Assembly (NCBI GenBank): GCA_017626405.1
Contig: JAGAIS010000001.1
Location: 166,885-230,884, forward strand
DNA from: Bacilli bacterium
Lineage (GTDB): Bacteria > Bacillota_I > Bacilli_A > RF39 > UBA660
DNA length: 64,000 nucleotides
Direction of reading: 5' to 3'
In this document: piece by piece, positions 47,733-56,034 of the stretch
How positions within the stretch are numbered: the first letter of the stretch is position 1
Layout: every line of letters begins with the position of its first letter
Notes under the pieces: model-generated
Databases searched by the model: none
Seen by the model: only the letters and a program-made list of their open reading frames with translations
What the model was told of the DNA's origin: nothing
Translations under genes and position numbers: made by a program

Positions 47733-47759
47733 ATATATTAACAAAAGGCCAATTATATG

Positions 47760-47768
47760 TGTTATAAT
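47760..47768 (+). promoter_or_regulatory. extended -10 promoter TGTTATAAT of parAB
   Basis: Exact motif 40 bases before the parA ATG. Confidence 0.7.
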
Positions 47769-47808
47769 TAAAAATGTAGAAAAGATTAAATGAAAGCAGT
47801 GATTTTTT

Positions 47809-48597
47809 ATGGCAAGAGTAATATCTTTAGTTAATCAAAAGGGTGGAGTAGGTAAAACTACAACTAGTATTAACCTATCAGCATCTTTAGGCAAATTAGG
47901 TAAAAAAACTTTATTAATTGACTTGGACCCACAAGGAAATACTTCTACAGGTCTAGGTGTTAACAAGGGAGATATTACGGGAAGTGTCTATGAATGTTTA
48001 AATGGTACTTCTACTTTTAAAAAATCTGTTATTAAGACGAGATTTTCTAATCTTTATCTACTTCCAGCAACGATAAATCTAGCTGGTATTGATATTGAAT
48101 TAATCGAGATGAGTCATGAAGATCCTAAATTTAGAATTAATGATCAATTGAAAAATGCAATTGAACCAATTAAGGAAAAATTTGATTATATTATAATTGA
48201 TTGTCCACCTAGTTTAGGCATACTTACTACAAATGCCTTAGTAGCATCTGATTCGGTAATTATTCCAGTTCAGTGTGAATTCTTTGCTCTAGAGGGAATT
48301 ACTCAATTGCTTAATACTATAATCATGACACAGACAAGATTAAATCCAACACTTAGAATCGAAGGAGTTCTATTAACTCTACTTGATTCGAGAACTAATT
48401 TGGGATTTGAAGTTGTTGAAGAAGTAAGAAAGTTCTTTGGAGAAAAGGTATTTAATACTATTATTCCAAGATTAATTCGATTAGTTGAAGCTCCATCGCA
48501 TGGAGAACCTATAAATGAATATGAACCTGAAGGAAGAGCTGCTGAAGCATTCAATAACTTAGCTAAGGAGGTCATTTTAAGAGATGAGTCAAACTAA
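47809..48597 (+). CDS. parA: chromosome partitioning ATPase ParA/Soj
   Basis: The 262-residue ParA has the deviant Walker A NQKGGVGKTTTSINL (about 9-23), the DLDPQGN switch and DCPPSLGILT. With ParB it positions the origin region and regulates DnaA. The ribosome site is weak (GCAGTGAT), unusual for this window. It overlaps parB by 14 bases. Confidence 0.97.
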   Translation: MARVISLVNQKGGVGKTTTSINLSASLGKLGKKTLLIDLDPQGNTSTGLGVNKGDITGSVYECLNGTSTFKKSVIKTRFSNLYLLPATINLAGIDIELIEMSHEDPKFRINDQLKNAIEPIKEKFDYIIIDCPPSLGILTTNALVASDSVIIPVQCEFFALEGITQLLNTIIMTQTRLNPTLRIEGVLLTLLDSRTNLGFEVVEEVRKFFGEKVFNTIIPRLIRLVEAPSHGEPINEYEPEGRAAEAFNNLAKEVILRDESN

Positions 48598-49477
48598 TAC
48601 AAGAAAAGCACTAGGAAAAGGGTTGGAACAACTATTTGAAAGTGAACAAATGGATTTTAAGACATTTGAGCAAGAAATAGTTTCGACAACACCAGAATCG
48701 GATATTCTACAAATACCAATTGAAGAAATTAGAAGTAATCCTTATCAACCTAGAATACATTTTGATAAAGATGCTTTGGAAGAATTAGCGGAGTCTATAC
48801 GTCTTCATGGAGTATTCGAACCTATTATTGTAAAGAAGAGTATTAAGGGATATGAGTTAGTCGCTGGTGAAAGAAGAACTAAGGCGGCAAAAATAGCTGG
48901 TTTAGAGAGAATTCCTGCTATTGTCAAAGATTTTAGTGATCAAGATATGATGGAAATAGCATTACTTGAAAATATTCAAAGGGAAAACTTGAGTCCAATT
49001 GAAGAAGCAAAAGCTTATAAGAATTTCATGACTAAGATGAACATGACACAGGAGGAACTTGGGACTCGATTCGGAAAAAGTAGAAGTTATATAACTAATA
49101 TTTTGGGTCTTTTGAATTTACCAAAAGAAGTTCAACAAGATGTCATGGAAAATAAAATTTCTATGTCACATGCAAGAGTTTTATCAAAAATTGAAGATGA
49201 AGATAAGATTATTGAATTAAATAATCTAATTAAGAATAAAGGTATAAGTGTAAGGGAGTTAGAGAGTATTTCTTCCGGAAGTGATATTCAAAAGAGAAAG
49301 ACTATTGTTAGAAATACACAAAGCGATTCCATTAAAAGCAAGATTTATGAGAAAGAGTTGAGAGATTTAATAGGTTCTAAAGTCATGATTAGTAAGAATA
49401 AGATTACTATTCCTTATGCTACTTTAGCTGATTTAGATCGCATTATGGAAATATTAAATATTGAAATAGGTGAATAA
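48584..49477 (+). CDS. parB: chromosome partitioning protein ParB/Spo0J
   Basis: The 297-residue protein has the N-terminal CTPase domain with NPYQPR and GERRTKAAKIAGL, ENIQRENLSPIEEA, an HTH (about 140-190) that binds parS, and a C-terminal dimer domain. AAGGAGG inside the end of parA is its ribosome site. I did not see a parS palindrome in the window. It is followed by mscS and a DUF951 gene, the Bacilli order. Confidence 0.97.
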   Translation: MSQTNTRKALGKGLEQLFESEQMDFKTFEQEIVSTTPESDILQIPIEEIRSNPYQPRIHFDKDALEELAESIRLHGVFEPIIVKKSIKGYELVAGERRTKAAKIAGLERIPAIVKDFSDQDMMEIALLENIQRENLSPIEEAKAYKNFMTKMNMTQEELGTRFGKSRSYITNILGLLNLPKEVQQDVMENKISMSHARVLSKIEDEDKIIELNNLIKNKGISVRELESISSGSDIQKRKTIVRNTQSDSIKSKIYEKELRDLIGSKVMISKNKITIPYATLADLDRIMEILNIEIGE

Positions 49478-49478
49478 T

Positions 49479-50300
49479 ATGGATATAAACATATGGGATA
49501 AATTATATGAATTAATTTCTTCTCAAGAATTCTATATTCCAGTAATTACTATTTGTTTAACATTCTTAATTATTAGAGGATTAAAGCGATTAATTACTAA
49601 ACTAATTACTAAAAATGCTAAAACAATAGAATTAAAGAGAAAGAATACAATAGTTTCTTTAGCTCAAAATATTATTAAATATGTATTGATAATTTTTGCT
49701 CTATTAATAATATTATCAACTTGGGGTGTAAATGTTACTGGTTTAATAACTGGATTAGGAGTTGCCGGAGTTGTAGCAGGTTTAGCATTACAAGATGCCT
49801 TAAAAGATATAATTATGGGATGCAATATTATTATGGATAACTATTTTGTTGTAGGCGATCTAGTTACATTTAATGGATTCACTGGCGAGGTAATAGAATT
49901 TGGTCTTAAGAATACTAAAATTAAAAGTGTTGATGGTTCTGTATTTGTAGTTGCGAATCGCGAAATTAATCAAATCTTAAACTTGAGTCAAAAGTCAAGT
50001 ACAGTTGTCTTATCAATATCTGTTGCTTATGAAGAAAAGGAAGATAATGTTAAAAAAGTATTGGATGGAGCCTTAAAAGAAATAGATAAACTAGAGATAA
50101 GTACAAAAAAATCAGAATACTTGGGAATTGATTCCTTAAAAGACAGCTCAGTAGAATATATGATTAAGGCTTATTGTCGTGCTGGTGATCAATACGAATT
50201 AAAGAGAAAGTCATTAAGTATTATTAAAAAACACTTCGACAATAACAATATAAAGATTCCTTATCCACAAATTGAGGTGCACAATGGAAAAAGAGTTTAA
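49479..50300 (+). CDS. mscS: small-conductance mechanosensitive channel
   Basis: I choose ATG 49479 behind AGGTGA. The 273-residue protein has three membrane helices (about 18-40, 60-85, 90-120), the pore-lining TM3 with GLITGLGVAGVVAGLALQDALKD, and a cytoplasmic beta/alpha domain. It releases solutes on hypo-osmotic shock. It overlaps the DUF951 gene by 17 bases. Confidence 0.94.
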   Translation: MDINIWDKLYELISSQEFYIPVITICLTFLIIRGLKRLITKLITKNAKTIELKRKNTIVSLAQNIIKYVLIIFALLIILSTWGVNVTGLITGLGVAGVVAGLALQDALKDIIMGCNIIMDNYFVVGDLVTFNGFTGEVIEFGLKNTKIKSVDGSVFVVANREINQILNLSQKSSTVVLSISVAYEEKEDNVKKVLDGALKEIDKLEISTKKSEYLGIDSLKDSSVEYMIKAYCRAGDQYELKRKSLSIIKKHFDNNNIKIPYPQIEVHNGKRV

Positions 50301-50475
50301 GTTAAATGATAAAGTTGTTATGAAGAAACCTCATGCTTGCGGTTCTAATTTATGGCTAATCATCAGAAATGGTGTAGATATTAAGTTAAGATGTCTTAAT
50401 TGTAATCGCGAGGTAATGATTGACAGGTTAGAATTTAAAAAGAAATTAAAAGGAGTTATCGATGAAAAAGTTTAA
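50284..50475 (+). CDS. yyzM: DUF951 family small zinc-ribbon-like protein (YyzM)
   Basis: I choose ATG 50284 with GAGGTG upstream, inside the end of mscS. The 63-residue protein has the DUF951 signature VVMKKPHACGSNLWLIIRNG and a CLNCNREVMI knuckle. Its function is unknown but it is nearly always between mscS-like genes and ychF in Bacilli. Here abgT takes the place of ychF, overlapping by 14 bases. Confidence 0.93.
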   Translation: MEKEFKLNDKVVMKKPHACGSNLWLIIRNGVDIKLRCLNCNREVMIDRLEFKKKLKGVIDEKV

Positions 50476-52003
50476 AAGAATAAGAGATAAAATTACTTTG
50501 CATCCAATGATGGCTTTTATATTCTTATCGGCTTTTGTTATATTGTTAAGTGGTATTTTAGATGTCTTTGATGCATCAGTTACTTACAATAAAGTAAATA
50601 TAAAGACTGGCAATTATCAACCTACATTGGTTACTGTTGAATCTCTTTTAAATTTGAGTGGGATTAAATATATATTTTCTAATACTGTATCTAATTTTGT
50701 AAGCTTTGCTCCACTTAGTATGTTGCTTATTACACTAATAGGTATAGGTATTATGGATAAAAGTGGATTCCTTGATACATTGTTTTTTGTATTAACTAAG
50801 AAGATGCCTAAAACGGCAGTTACTTATGTGTTTTCCCTTATTTGCGTGCTTGCAACTATAGCAGGTGATTTAAGTTTTATAATACTTATTCCCCTAGCTG
50901 CTCTTTTATTTAAATACGGAAAGAGAAATCCGGAAGTAGGAATAATCCTCGCTTTTGCTAGTATCAGTTTAGGTAATGGCATTAATCTATTTATTAGTAG
51001 CACGGATTCTTCTTTAATTACAATCACGGAAAGTGCAGCTCGAATTATAACTACAGGTTATAAAGTAAATACTTTTTGCTATCTATTTATAATGGTAGCA
51101 GCAACACTTATAGGTTGTGCAATTATTACTTATATTACAGAGAAAATAATTGCTCCTAAAATGGGTAAATATGAAGAAACAGAGGAAATAGTTACTGATA
51201 AAGAAAAGCTTACTAAGAGAGAATGGCGTGGATTATTATTTGCTTTAACTGGAGCTGTTATTTATCTAGTTGTGTTTATCTATAATATTATTCCATTTGT
51301 TCCTTTAGGTGGAAATTTAATTGATTATAGTCAAGCGAGATATATCGATAAACTATTTGGATATGATTCATTTTTCAATCATGGTTTTGTCTTTGTTGTG
51401 ACATTCCTATTCTTCCTAGTTGGTCTTTTATATGCTTTTGGTATTAAATCAATTAATAATCATCGTGATATTTGTAATTATTTATCACATTCATTAGATG
51501 AAATTGGTAAAGTAATAATTTTGATATTCTTTGCCAGTATGTTTATTTCATTGTTAAAATATACGAATATCGGTTCTCTAATTACGGCATCGATAAGTAA
51601 TATAATTCCTTCAATTAAGTTTGGTGGAATACCTCTTATAATTCTAATAATGATATTAACAATGATTACAACTATTTTCCAACCTGGATATGTAGCTAGA
51701 TGGTCAATTATGTCATCTACTGTTGTACCTCAAATGATGACGGCTGGATTTACTCCTGAATTTGCTCAGTTGGTATTCTCAGCATCGAGTAGTATAATTT
51801 ATGGTTTAACACCAGTTATGGCATATTTTGTCATTTATATTTCCTATATGGAGAAATATGATAAAGATGGTGTAAGTGTCATTAAGTGTATTAGACATCA
51901 AATTCCTTATGCTATATCTATCTTAGGTATGTGGATCTTATTATTGATAGTTTGGTATATAGTTGGTATTCCATTAGGAATCAGTACATTACCTACTATT
52001 TAA
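50462..52003 (+). CDS. abgT: AbgT family transporter
   Basis: The 513-residue membrane protein has about eleven to twelve helices and AbgT family blocks: HPMMAFIFLSAFVILLSG at the N-terminus, AGDLSFIILIPLAALLF, and the late WSIMSSTVVPQMM. Family members import p-aminobenzoyl-glutamate or export antimetabolites such as sulfonamides. A folate-related role is inference. Its start overlaps the DUF951 gene by 14 bases, tying it to the parAB-mscS transcript; a strong terminator follows. Confidence 0.88.
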   Translation: MKKFKRIRDKITLHPMMAFIFLSAFVILLSGILDVFDASVTYNKVNIKTGNYQPTLVTVESLLNLSGIKYIFSNTVSNFVSFAPLSMLLITLIGIGIMDKSGFLDTLFFVLTKKMPKTAVTYVFSLICVLATIAGDLSFIILIPLAALLFKYGKRNPEVGIILAFASISLGNGINLFISSTDSSLITITESAARIITTGYKVNTFCYLFIMVAATLIGCAIITYITEKIIAPKMGKYEETEEIVTDKEKLTKREWRGLLFALTGAVIYLVVFIYNIIPFVPLGGNLIDYSQARYIDKLFGYDSFFNHGFVFVVTFLFFLVGLLYAFGIKSINNHRDICNYLSHSLDEIGKVIILIFFASMFISLLKYTNIGSLITASISNIIPSIKFGGIPLIILIMILTMITTIFQPGYVARWSIMSSTVVPQMMTAGFTPEFAQLVFSASSSIIYGLTPVMAYFVIYISYMEKYDKDGVSVIKCIRHQIPYAISILGMWILLLIVWYIVGIPLGISTLPTI

Positions 52004-52030
52004 ACAAAGTATTTTTACTTTGTTTTTTTT
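52002..52030 (+). terminator. intrinsic terminator after abgT
   Basis: AAACAAAGTA (52002-52011), loop TTTT, TACTTTGTTT (52016-52025), then T run. Confidence 0.9.
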
Positions 52031-52041
52031 ATTAAATAATA

Positions 52042-52047
52042 TATAAT
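52042..52047 (+). promoter_or_regulatory. -10 element of the first thioredoxin-like gene
   Basis: TATAAT 18 bases before ATG 52066; the RNA would start about at the GGAGG ribosome site. Confidence 0.55.
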
Positions 52048-52065
52048 AGTAATTGGAGGATGGAT

Positions 52066-52623
52066 ATGAAAAAGATATTAAATATATTAATAATTGTTGC
52101 TTTATCTTTTAGTTTAGCAATTAATGTTACGGCTAAAGAAAGTGATAAAGTAAAAATACATGTGTTCTATGCAGAATGGTGTGGAAACTGTCAAAATCTT
52201 CATAAGTATTTAAATGAACTTTCCGAAGATAAAGAATATAACAAAATGTTTGAGATAGTTTATTATCGCATTGACAATGATTCTAAATATGGAGTAAATA
52301 AGGAATTTGATGCCAATAAAGAAATATATTTGAAAGTTAGGAACTATTTTGGCAATAAAATTGATGATGGTATTCCTTTATATTTTATTGGTAATACATA
52401 TAAGATAGGTTTTCCGGAAAGTGCTAAAAAAGATATTAAGGATTTAATAAAAGAGAACTATTATAGTAAAGAAAAAGACGATATTATTCAGGATATTATT
52501 GATAGTAAGATCGATATTAAAAAGTCTGAACTTAGCAAAACAAAAGTAATTGGAATTGTAGTTATAGTTATTACAGTAATAGTTGCTGGTGTAATATTAG
52601 TTATTTATTTAAAAAACAGATAA
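52066..52623 (+). CDS. membrane-anchored thioredoxin-like protein (CGNC)
   Basis: I choose ATG 52066, six bases after GGAGG, over ATG 52060. The 185-residue protein has a signal peptide (about 1-23), an extracellular thioredoxin fold with active site YAEWCGNCQNLH (about 34-45) and cis-Pro region DGIPLYFIG, and a C-terminal membrane helix (about 160-182). It may reduce or form disulfides outside the membrane; the redox partner is not in the window. It is a tandem paralogue of the next gene. Confidence 0.85.
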   Translation: MKKILNILIIVALSFSLAINVTAKESDKVKIHVFYAEWCGNCQNLHKYLNELSEDKEYNKMFEIVYYRIDNDSKYGVNKEFDANKEIYLKVRNYFGNKIDDGIPLYFIGNTYKIGFPESAKKDIKDLIKENYYSKEKDDIIQDIIDSKIDIKKSELSKTKVIGIVVIVITVIVAGVILVIYLKNR

Positions 52624-52658
52624 TAAATTAATATTTATGGTTGATTAGTATTAATTTA

Positions 52659-52667
52659 TGATATAAT
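52659..52667 (+). promoter_or_regulatory. extended -10 promoter TGATATAAT
   Basis: TGA (52659-52661) plus TATAAT (52662-52667), 30 bases before ATG 52698. Confidence 0.65.
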
Positions 52668-52697
52668 TATGTTAGTATTAGAAGGAGGTATATGGTT

Positions 52698-53489
52698 ATG
52701 AAAAAATTTCTTAGTATTGTTTTAATGATTCTTTTAGTTATGTCTCCAGTAATGATGGTTGAAGCAAAGACAACTACAACTTCAAAGACTACAACTACAA
52801 CAAAGAAGACGACAACGAAGAAGTCAACAAAGACAACTACAACAAAGAAGACAACTACTGAAGAAGCAAGCGAAAATAAAAATCCAATAAATATTTATGT
52901 GTTCTATAGTAGCACTTGTCCTCATTGTACAGAGTTGCATGAATTCTTAAGTGAACTAAAAGAAGATAAAACTTATGGCAAGATGTTTAAGGTTAATGAT
53001 TATGAGGTTTCTGATTCTCAAAATAGTGATCTTATGTATGAAGTTGTAAGTCATTTTAAACAAACTTATAGTGGAGTTCCAATTTATGTTATTGGAAATC
53101 AATATATGAGTGGCTTTGCAAAAGATGTACATGGTGATCAAGTTAAAGAAGCTATTAAAAAAGCTTATGATGAACAACCTGAAGATGAAGTTGCCAAGTT
53201 GATTCAAGAATTAGGTAACAAGAAAGATAGTAATGTAGTTGGCTATGTAGTGTTAGCTATTGCTGTTGTTATTATCATTGGTGTTATCTATTCAAGTTCT
53301 AAGAATAAATACTATGACGATGAAGTTGATAGTGCAGAAGAACTTGATACAAAGAGTTCTGAAGTAAAAAATGAAAAGAAGACTTTAGAAACTAAAGAAG
53401 TAGAGTCTAAAAAGACTGACTCAAAGAAAACAAGCTCAACAACAAAGAAAAATTCGACAAAGAAAAAATCAACAAAGAAAAAAGCTTAG
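52698..53489 (+). CDS. membrane-anchored thioredoxin-like protein (CPHC) with Thr/Lys tracts
   Basis: I choose ATG 52698, nine bases after GGAGG. The 263-residue protein has a signal peptide (about 1-24), a Thr/Lys low-complexity linker (about 25-60), a thioredoxin fold with FYSSTCPHCTELH (active site near 75-78) and SGVPIYVIG, a membrane helix (about 176-196), and a Lys/Ser/Thr-rich cytoplasmic tail of about 65 residues. The DNA of the first tract is a degenerate repeat. CPHC is the DsbA-type dipeptide, suggesting oxidant or isomerase function (inference). Confidence 0.85.
   Translation: MKKFLSIVLMILLVMSPVMMVEAKTTTTSKTTTTTKKTTTKKSTKTTTTKKTTTEEASENKNPINIYVFYSSTCPHCTELHEFLSELKEDKTYGKMFKVNDYEVSDSQNSDLMYEVVSHFKQTYSGVPIYVIGNQYMSGFAKDVHGDQVKEAIKKAYDEQPEDEVAKLIQELGNKKDSNVVGYVVLAIAVVIIIGVIYSSSKNKYYDDEVDSAEELDTKSSEVKNEKKTLETKEVESKKTDSKKTSSTTKKNSTKKKSTKKKA
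52773..52866 (+). repeat. degenerate coding repeat (Thr/Lys tract)
   Basis: ACA/ACT and AAG codons alternate in short units such as ACAACTACAACAAAGAAG, encoding the Thr/Lys linker. Such tracts can change length by slippage. Confidence 0.75.
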
Positions 53490-53494
53490 TTAGA

Positions 53495-53521
53495 GGTTTG
53501 GGAAACTAAACCTTTTTTTTT
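53495..53521 (+). terminator. intrinsic terminator
   Basis: AGGTTT (53495-53500) pairs with AAACCT (53509-53514) across an 8-base loop, then nine or more T. Confidence 0.75.
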
Positions 53522-53535
53522 TACTTTAATTATTG

Positions 53536-53541
53536 TATAAT
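53536..53541 (+). promoter_or_regulatory. -10 element of mgtE transcript
   Basis: TATAAT preceded by TTG; the transcript would start near 53548 and carry the upstream ORF. Confidence 0.55.
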
Positions 53542-53575
53542 TAGAAAGGTTTAACTGAAAGGAGTGGTTTAATTT

Positions 53576-53656
53576 ATGGATTCGTATCTCGGGTGTATTA
53601 GAATAAATCATTATCTTGGAGGTTATTATGGAAGAAAGAATATTATCCTTAATTGA
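53576..53656 (+). CDS. possible 26-residue leader peptide overlapping mgtE start
   Basis: ATG 53576 opens a 26-codon frame ending at TGA 53654-53656, 29 bases into mgtE in another frame. AAAGGAG lies at 53558-53564, eleven bases before. The mgtE ribosome site GGAGG (53618-53622) is inside it, so translating ribosomes would cover or expose that site. The peptide is Gly/Tyr/Ile rich. It is too short to judge by composition and could be chance. Confidence 0.4.
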   Translation: MDSYLGCIRINHYLGGYYGRKNIILN

Positions 53657-54962
53657 GGAAAAAGATTATAAAACATTAAAAAGTATATTAAAAGAAAGTG
53701 ATGAAGCAGATATTGCTGAAGCATTGAGTGATTTAAGTAAAAGTGAACTTGCTAAAGTATTTAGACTTATTAGTAAAGATAAAGCAGTAGATGTATTTGC
53801 TCTTTTGGATGTCAGTGTAGCAACTGAATTATTGGAATATTTAACTGATCGTGAAACAGTTTCATTAATTGATGATATGCCTGCTGATGATGCTACGGAT
53901 ATTCTGGAGGAAATGCCAGCTAATATAGTCGATAAAATACTTAAACAGTGTAGTAAAGAGACGAGAAAAGATATTAATAAATTACTTAAATACGAAGAAG
54001 ATTCTGCAGGTTCAATCATGACTGTTGAATACCCGGAAATAAAGAGTAATTTATTAATATCACAAGCTATAAAAATAATTAAAGAGAAAAAAGATGAGTA
54101 TGAAACAGTTACAACTTGCTTTGTCATCGATGAAAAGAGAAGATTAGTTGGAAGTATTCAATTGACAAATCTTCTATTTAACGATAAAAATAAATCGATA
54201 AGTGATATAGTAGATTCAAATATTAAATATGTCTATACAAATACGGATCAAGAGGAAGTAGCTAGTGACTTCCAAAAATACGATATTACAGTAATGCCAG
54301 TAGTTGATTCTGAAAAGAGATTAGTTGGTATTATTACTATTGATGATATCATGGATGTACTTGAAGAAGAAGCTACTGAAGATATGAAGAAAATGGCTGC
54401 TATTATACCTGTTGATAAACCTTATGACAAGACTGGGGTATTTGAGACATTTAAAGCCCGTATTCCATGGTTATTATTATTAATGGTTTCAGCAACTTTT
54501 ACTGGAAAAATCATTCAAAGTTTCGAAGATAAATTAGCAACAGTTACGATACTTACAGCTTTTATTCCGATGCTTATGGATACGGGAGGAAATGCTGGAG
54601 GACAGACGAGTGTTAGTATTATTCGTGCGCTTTCTTTAAATGATATAGAATTTAAAGATATATTTAAAGTAGTATTTAAGGAGTTTAGAGTAGCTATATT
54701 ATGTTCAGTAGTTTTAGGTATAGCAAACTTTATCAAAATGATTCTAATTGATAATGTTGGCTATTTAGTAGCTTTATCTGTATGTGTTACTCTATGTCTA
54801 ACAATTATTATAGCTAAAGTAATTGGTTGTATCTTACCGATGGTAGCAAAGAAGCTAAGATTTGATCCGGCAGTAATGGCAAGTCCTTTTATAACGACAA
54901 TTGTCGATGCGTGTAGCTTACTTGTTTATTTTCAAATAGCAACTTTAATTTTGGGATTGTAA
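53628..54962 (+). CDS. mgtE: magnesium transporter MgtE
   Basis: I choose ATG 53628, five bases after GGAGG, over TTG 53616. The 444-residue protein has the helical MgtE N domain (about 1-125), two CBS domains (about 130-250), and five C-terminal membrane helices with MDTGGNAGGQTS in the pore. CBS/N domains close the channel when cytosolic Mg2+ is high. No M-box riboswitch fits in the short leader; an overlapping upstream ORF is present instead. Confidence 0.95.
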   Translation: MEERILSLIEEKDYKTLKSILKESDEADIAEALSDLSKSELAKVFRLISKDKAVDVFALLDVSVATELLEYLTDRETVSLIDDMPADDATDILEEMPANIVDKILKQCSKETRKDINKLLKYEEDSAGSIMTVEYPEIKSNLLISQAIKIIKEKKDEYETVTTCFVIDEKRRLVGSIQLTNLLFNDKNKSISDIVDSNIKYVYTNTDQEEVASDFQKYDITVMPVVDSEKRLVGIITIDDIMDVLEEEATEDMKKMAAIIPVDKPYDKTGVFETFKARIPWLLLLMVSATFTGKIIQSFEDKLATVTILTAFIPMLMDTGGNAGGQTSVSIIRALSLNDIEFKDIFKVVFKEFRVAILCSVVLGIANFIKMILIDNVGYLVALSVCVTLCLTIIIAKVIGCILPMVAKKLRFDPAVMASPFITTIVDACSLLVYFQIATLILGL

Positions 54963-54988
54963 AAAGTGGATATTATCTATCCACTTTT
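54962..54988. terminator. bidirectional terminator between mgtE and hydrolase
   Basis: AAAAGTGGATA (54962-54972) pairs with TATCCACTTTT (54978-54988). It overlaps the 3' end of the - strand hydrolase gene. Confidence 0.85.
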
Positions 54989-55908
54989 AAATTGTTTGTA
55001 TTTATAAATAAAATAATATCATTTATTGCAATTATTCTCTCCGGTTCATCTAGGAGATTATGACGCATTCCATTATAAACTTTTAATTTTACATTATTAA
55101 ATTTAGCTTTTTTGTATAATTTATCTATTTTTAGTACTCCCGTTTTAAAATTTCCTACCGGATCATCATTACCAGACATGATTAATATTGGAAGGTCTTT
55201 ATTTGTGTTTTTATAAGTCTTCTTTTTATTACTTTGCTTAATTAATCTAAACATATTTAAATATCCATTACATGTGAAATCAATGTTGCATAATGGATCA
55301 TTTTCCATTTTTGTCATTACTTCTTCATTTTTAGTTAGCCAACTATATTTTCTCTTGTCTTCAAAATATTTTTGATATTTGCCTATTGTTAACTTGTGTA
55401 ATAGTTTTGAGTGATAGAACCATCCGTGATGATAAAACTGTTCAATTGCAGCAAGCATAATTGCTAGGTTCATCTTTAATGAACTTTGATATGATGAGCC
55501 CATCATAATAATACCGTTAATATCATCACTTTTTGCTATATAATTTCTTGCAATAAAGGATCCAAATGAATGACCTAATAAATAATAAGGTACATTAGGA
55601 TATTGTTTTTTCATTATTTCCGTTAGAGTTATAGCATCATCAACTAATATTCTATCTCCTCTTTTAGCTGCTATATATCCATAGTGAAGAGAATCAATTA
55701 CCGATTCTCCATGACCTAAATGATCTTCACCACATACTAATATACCTTTTTCATTTAGTATTTCTGCTAATCCTTCATATCTTTTAATATATTCACTCAT
55801 GCCATGTTCAATTTGTATGATAGCATTAACCTTAGTTGTAGGAATCCACATTACAGCATGAATTTCGGTAATGTTATCTTTTGATTGATATTTTATTTCA
55901 TTTAACAT
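54973..55908 (-). CDS. alpha/beta hydrolase (monoacylglycerol lipase/lysophospholipase-like)
   Basis: I choose the Met at 55906-55908 after AGGTG. The 311-residue Hydrolase_4-type enzyme has QIEHGMSEYIKRYE (oxyanion region HG), DHLGHGES, nucleophile elbow LLGHSFGS (Ser near 116), acid MSGNDDPVG and histidine NGMRHNLLDE. It should cleave lipid esters, for example monoacylglycerols or lysophospholipids, in the cytoplasm. No signal peptide is present. Confidence 0.92.
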   Translation of the reverse strand: MLNEIKYQSKDNITEIHAVMWIPTTKVNAIIQIEHGMSEYIKRYEGLAEILNEKGILVCGEDHLGHGESVIDSLHYGYIAAKRGDRILVDDAITLTEIMKKQYPNVPYYLLGHSFGSFIARNYIAKSDDINGIIMMGSSYQSSLKMNLAIMLAAIEQFYHHGWFYHSKLLHKLTIGKYQKYFEDKRKYSWLTKNEEVMTKMENDPLCNIDFTCNGYLNMFRLIKQSNKKKTYKNTNKDLPILIMSGNDDPVGNFKTGVLKIDKLYKKAKFNNVKLKVYNGMRHNLLDEPERIIAINDIILFINTNNLKVDR

Positions 55909-56002
55909 AATAAACACCTATTATTATTATAAGATATATTTTTATAATTTAAATGTTAAATAGTTTTTGTTAGTAAATAAGATGTAAAAGAGATAATAAT
56001 TA

Positions 56003-56011
56003 TGGTATACT
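56003..56011 (+). promoter_or_regulatory. extended -10 promoter TGGTATACT
   Basis: TGG plus TATACT, 23 bases before ATG 56035. Confidence 0.55.
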
Positions 56012-56034
56012 TATATTAGAATTGAAGTGATGAT

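Noticed and set aside
47809..49477. parS site near parAB
   Set aside because: I looked for a TGTTTCACGTGAAACA-like palindrome in the window and saw none.
52773..52866. Short repeated units resembling a repeat array
   Set aside because: They are in-frame Thr/Lys codons of an exported protein, without spacers of regular length, so this is not a CRISPR array.
53542..53627. M-box (Mg2+) riboswitch before mgtE
   Set aside because: The leader is under 90 bases and lacks a terminator or the long conserved M-box core.
53666..54127. 153-codon - strand ORF inside mgtE
   Set aside because: It is the antisense shadow of a clear mgtE coding region, with Ser-rich composition typical of such shadows and no ribosome site.
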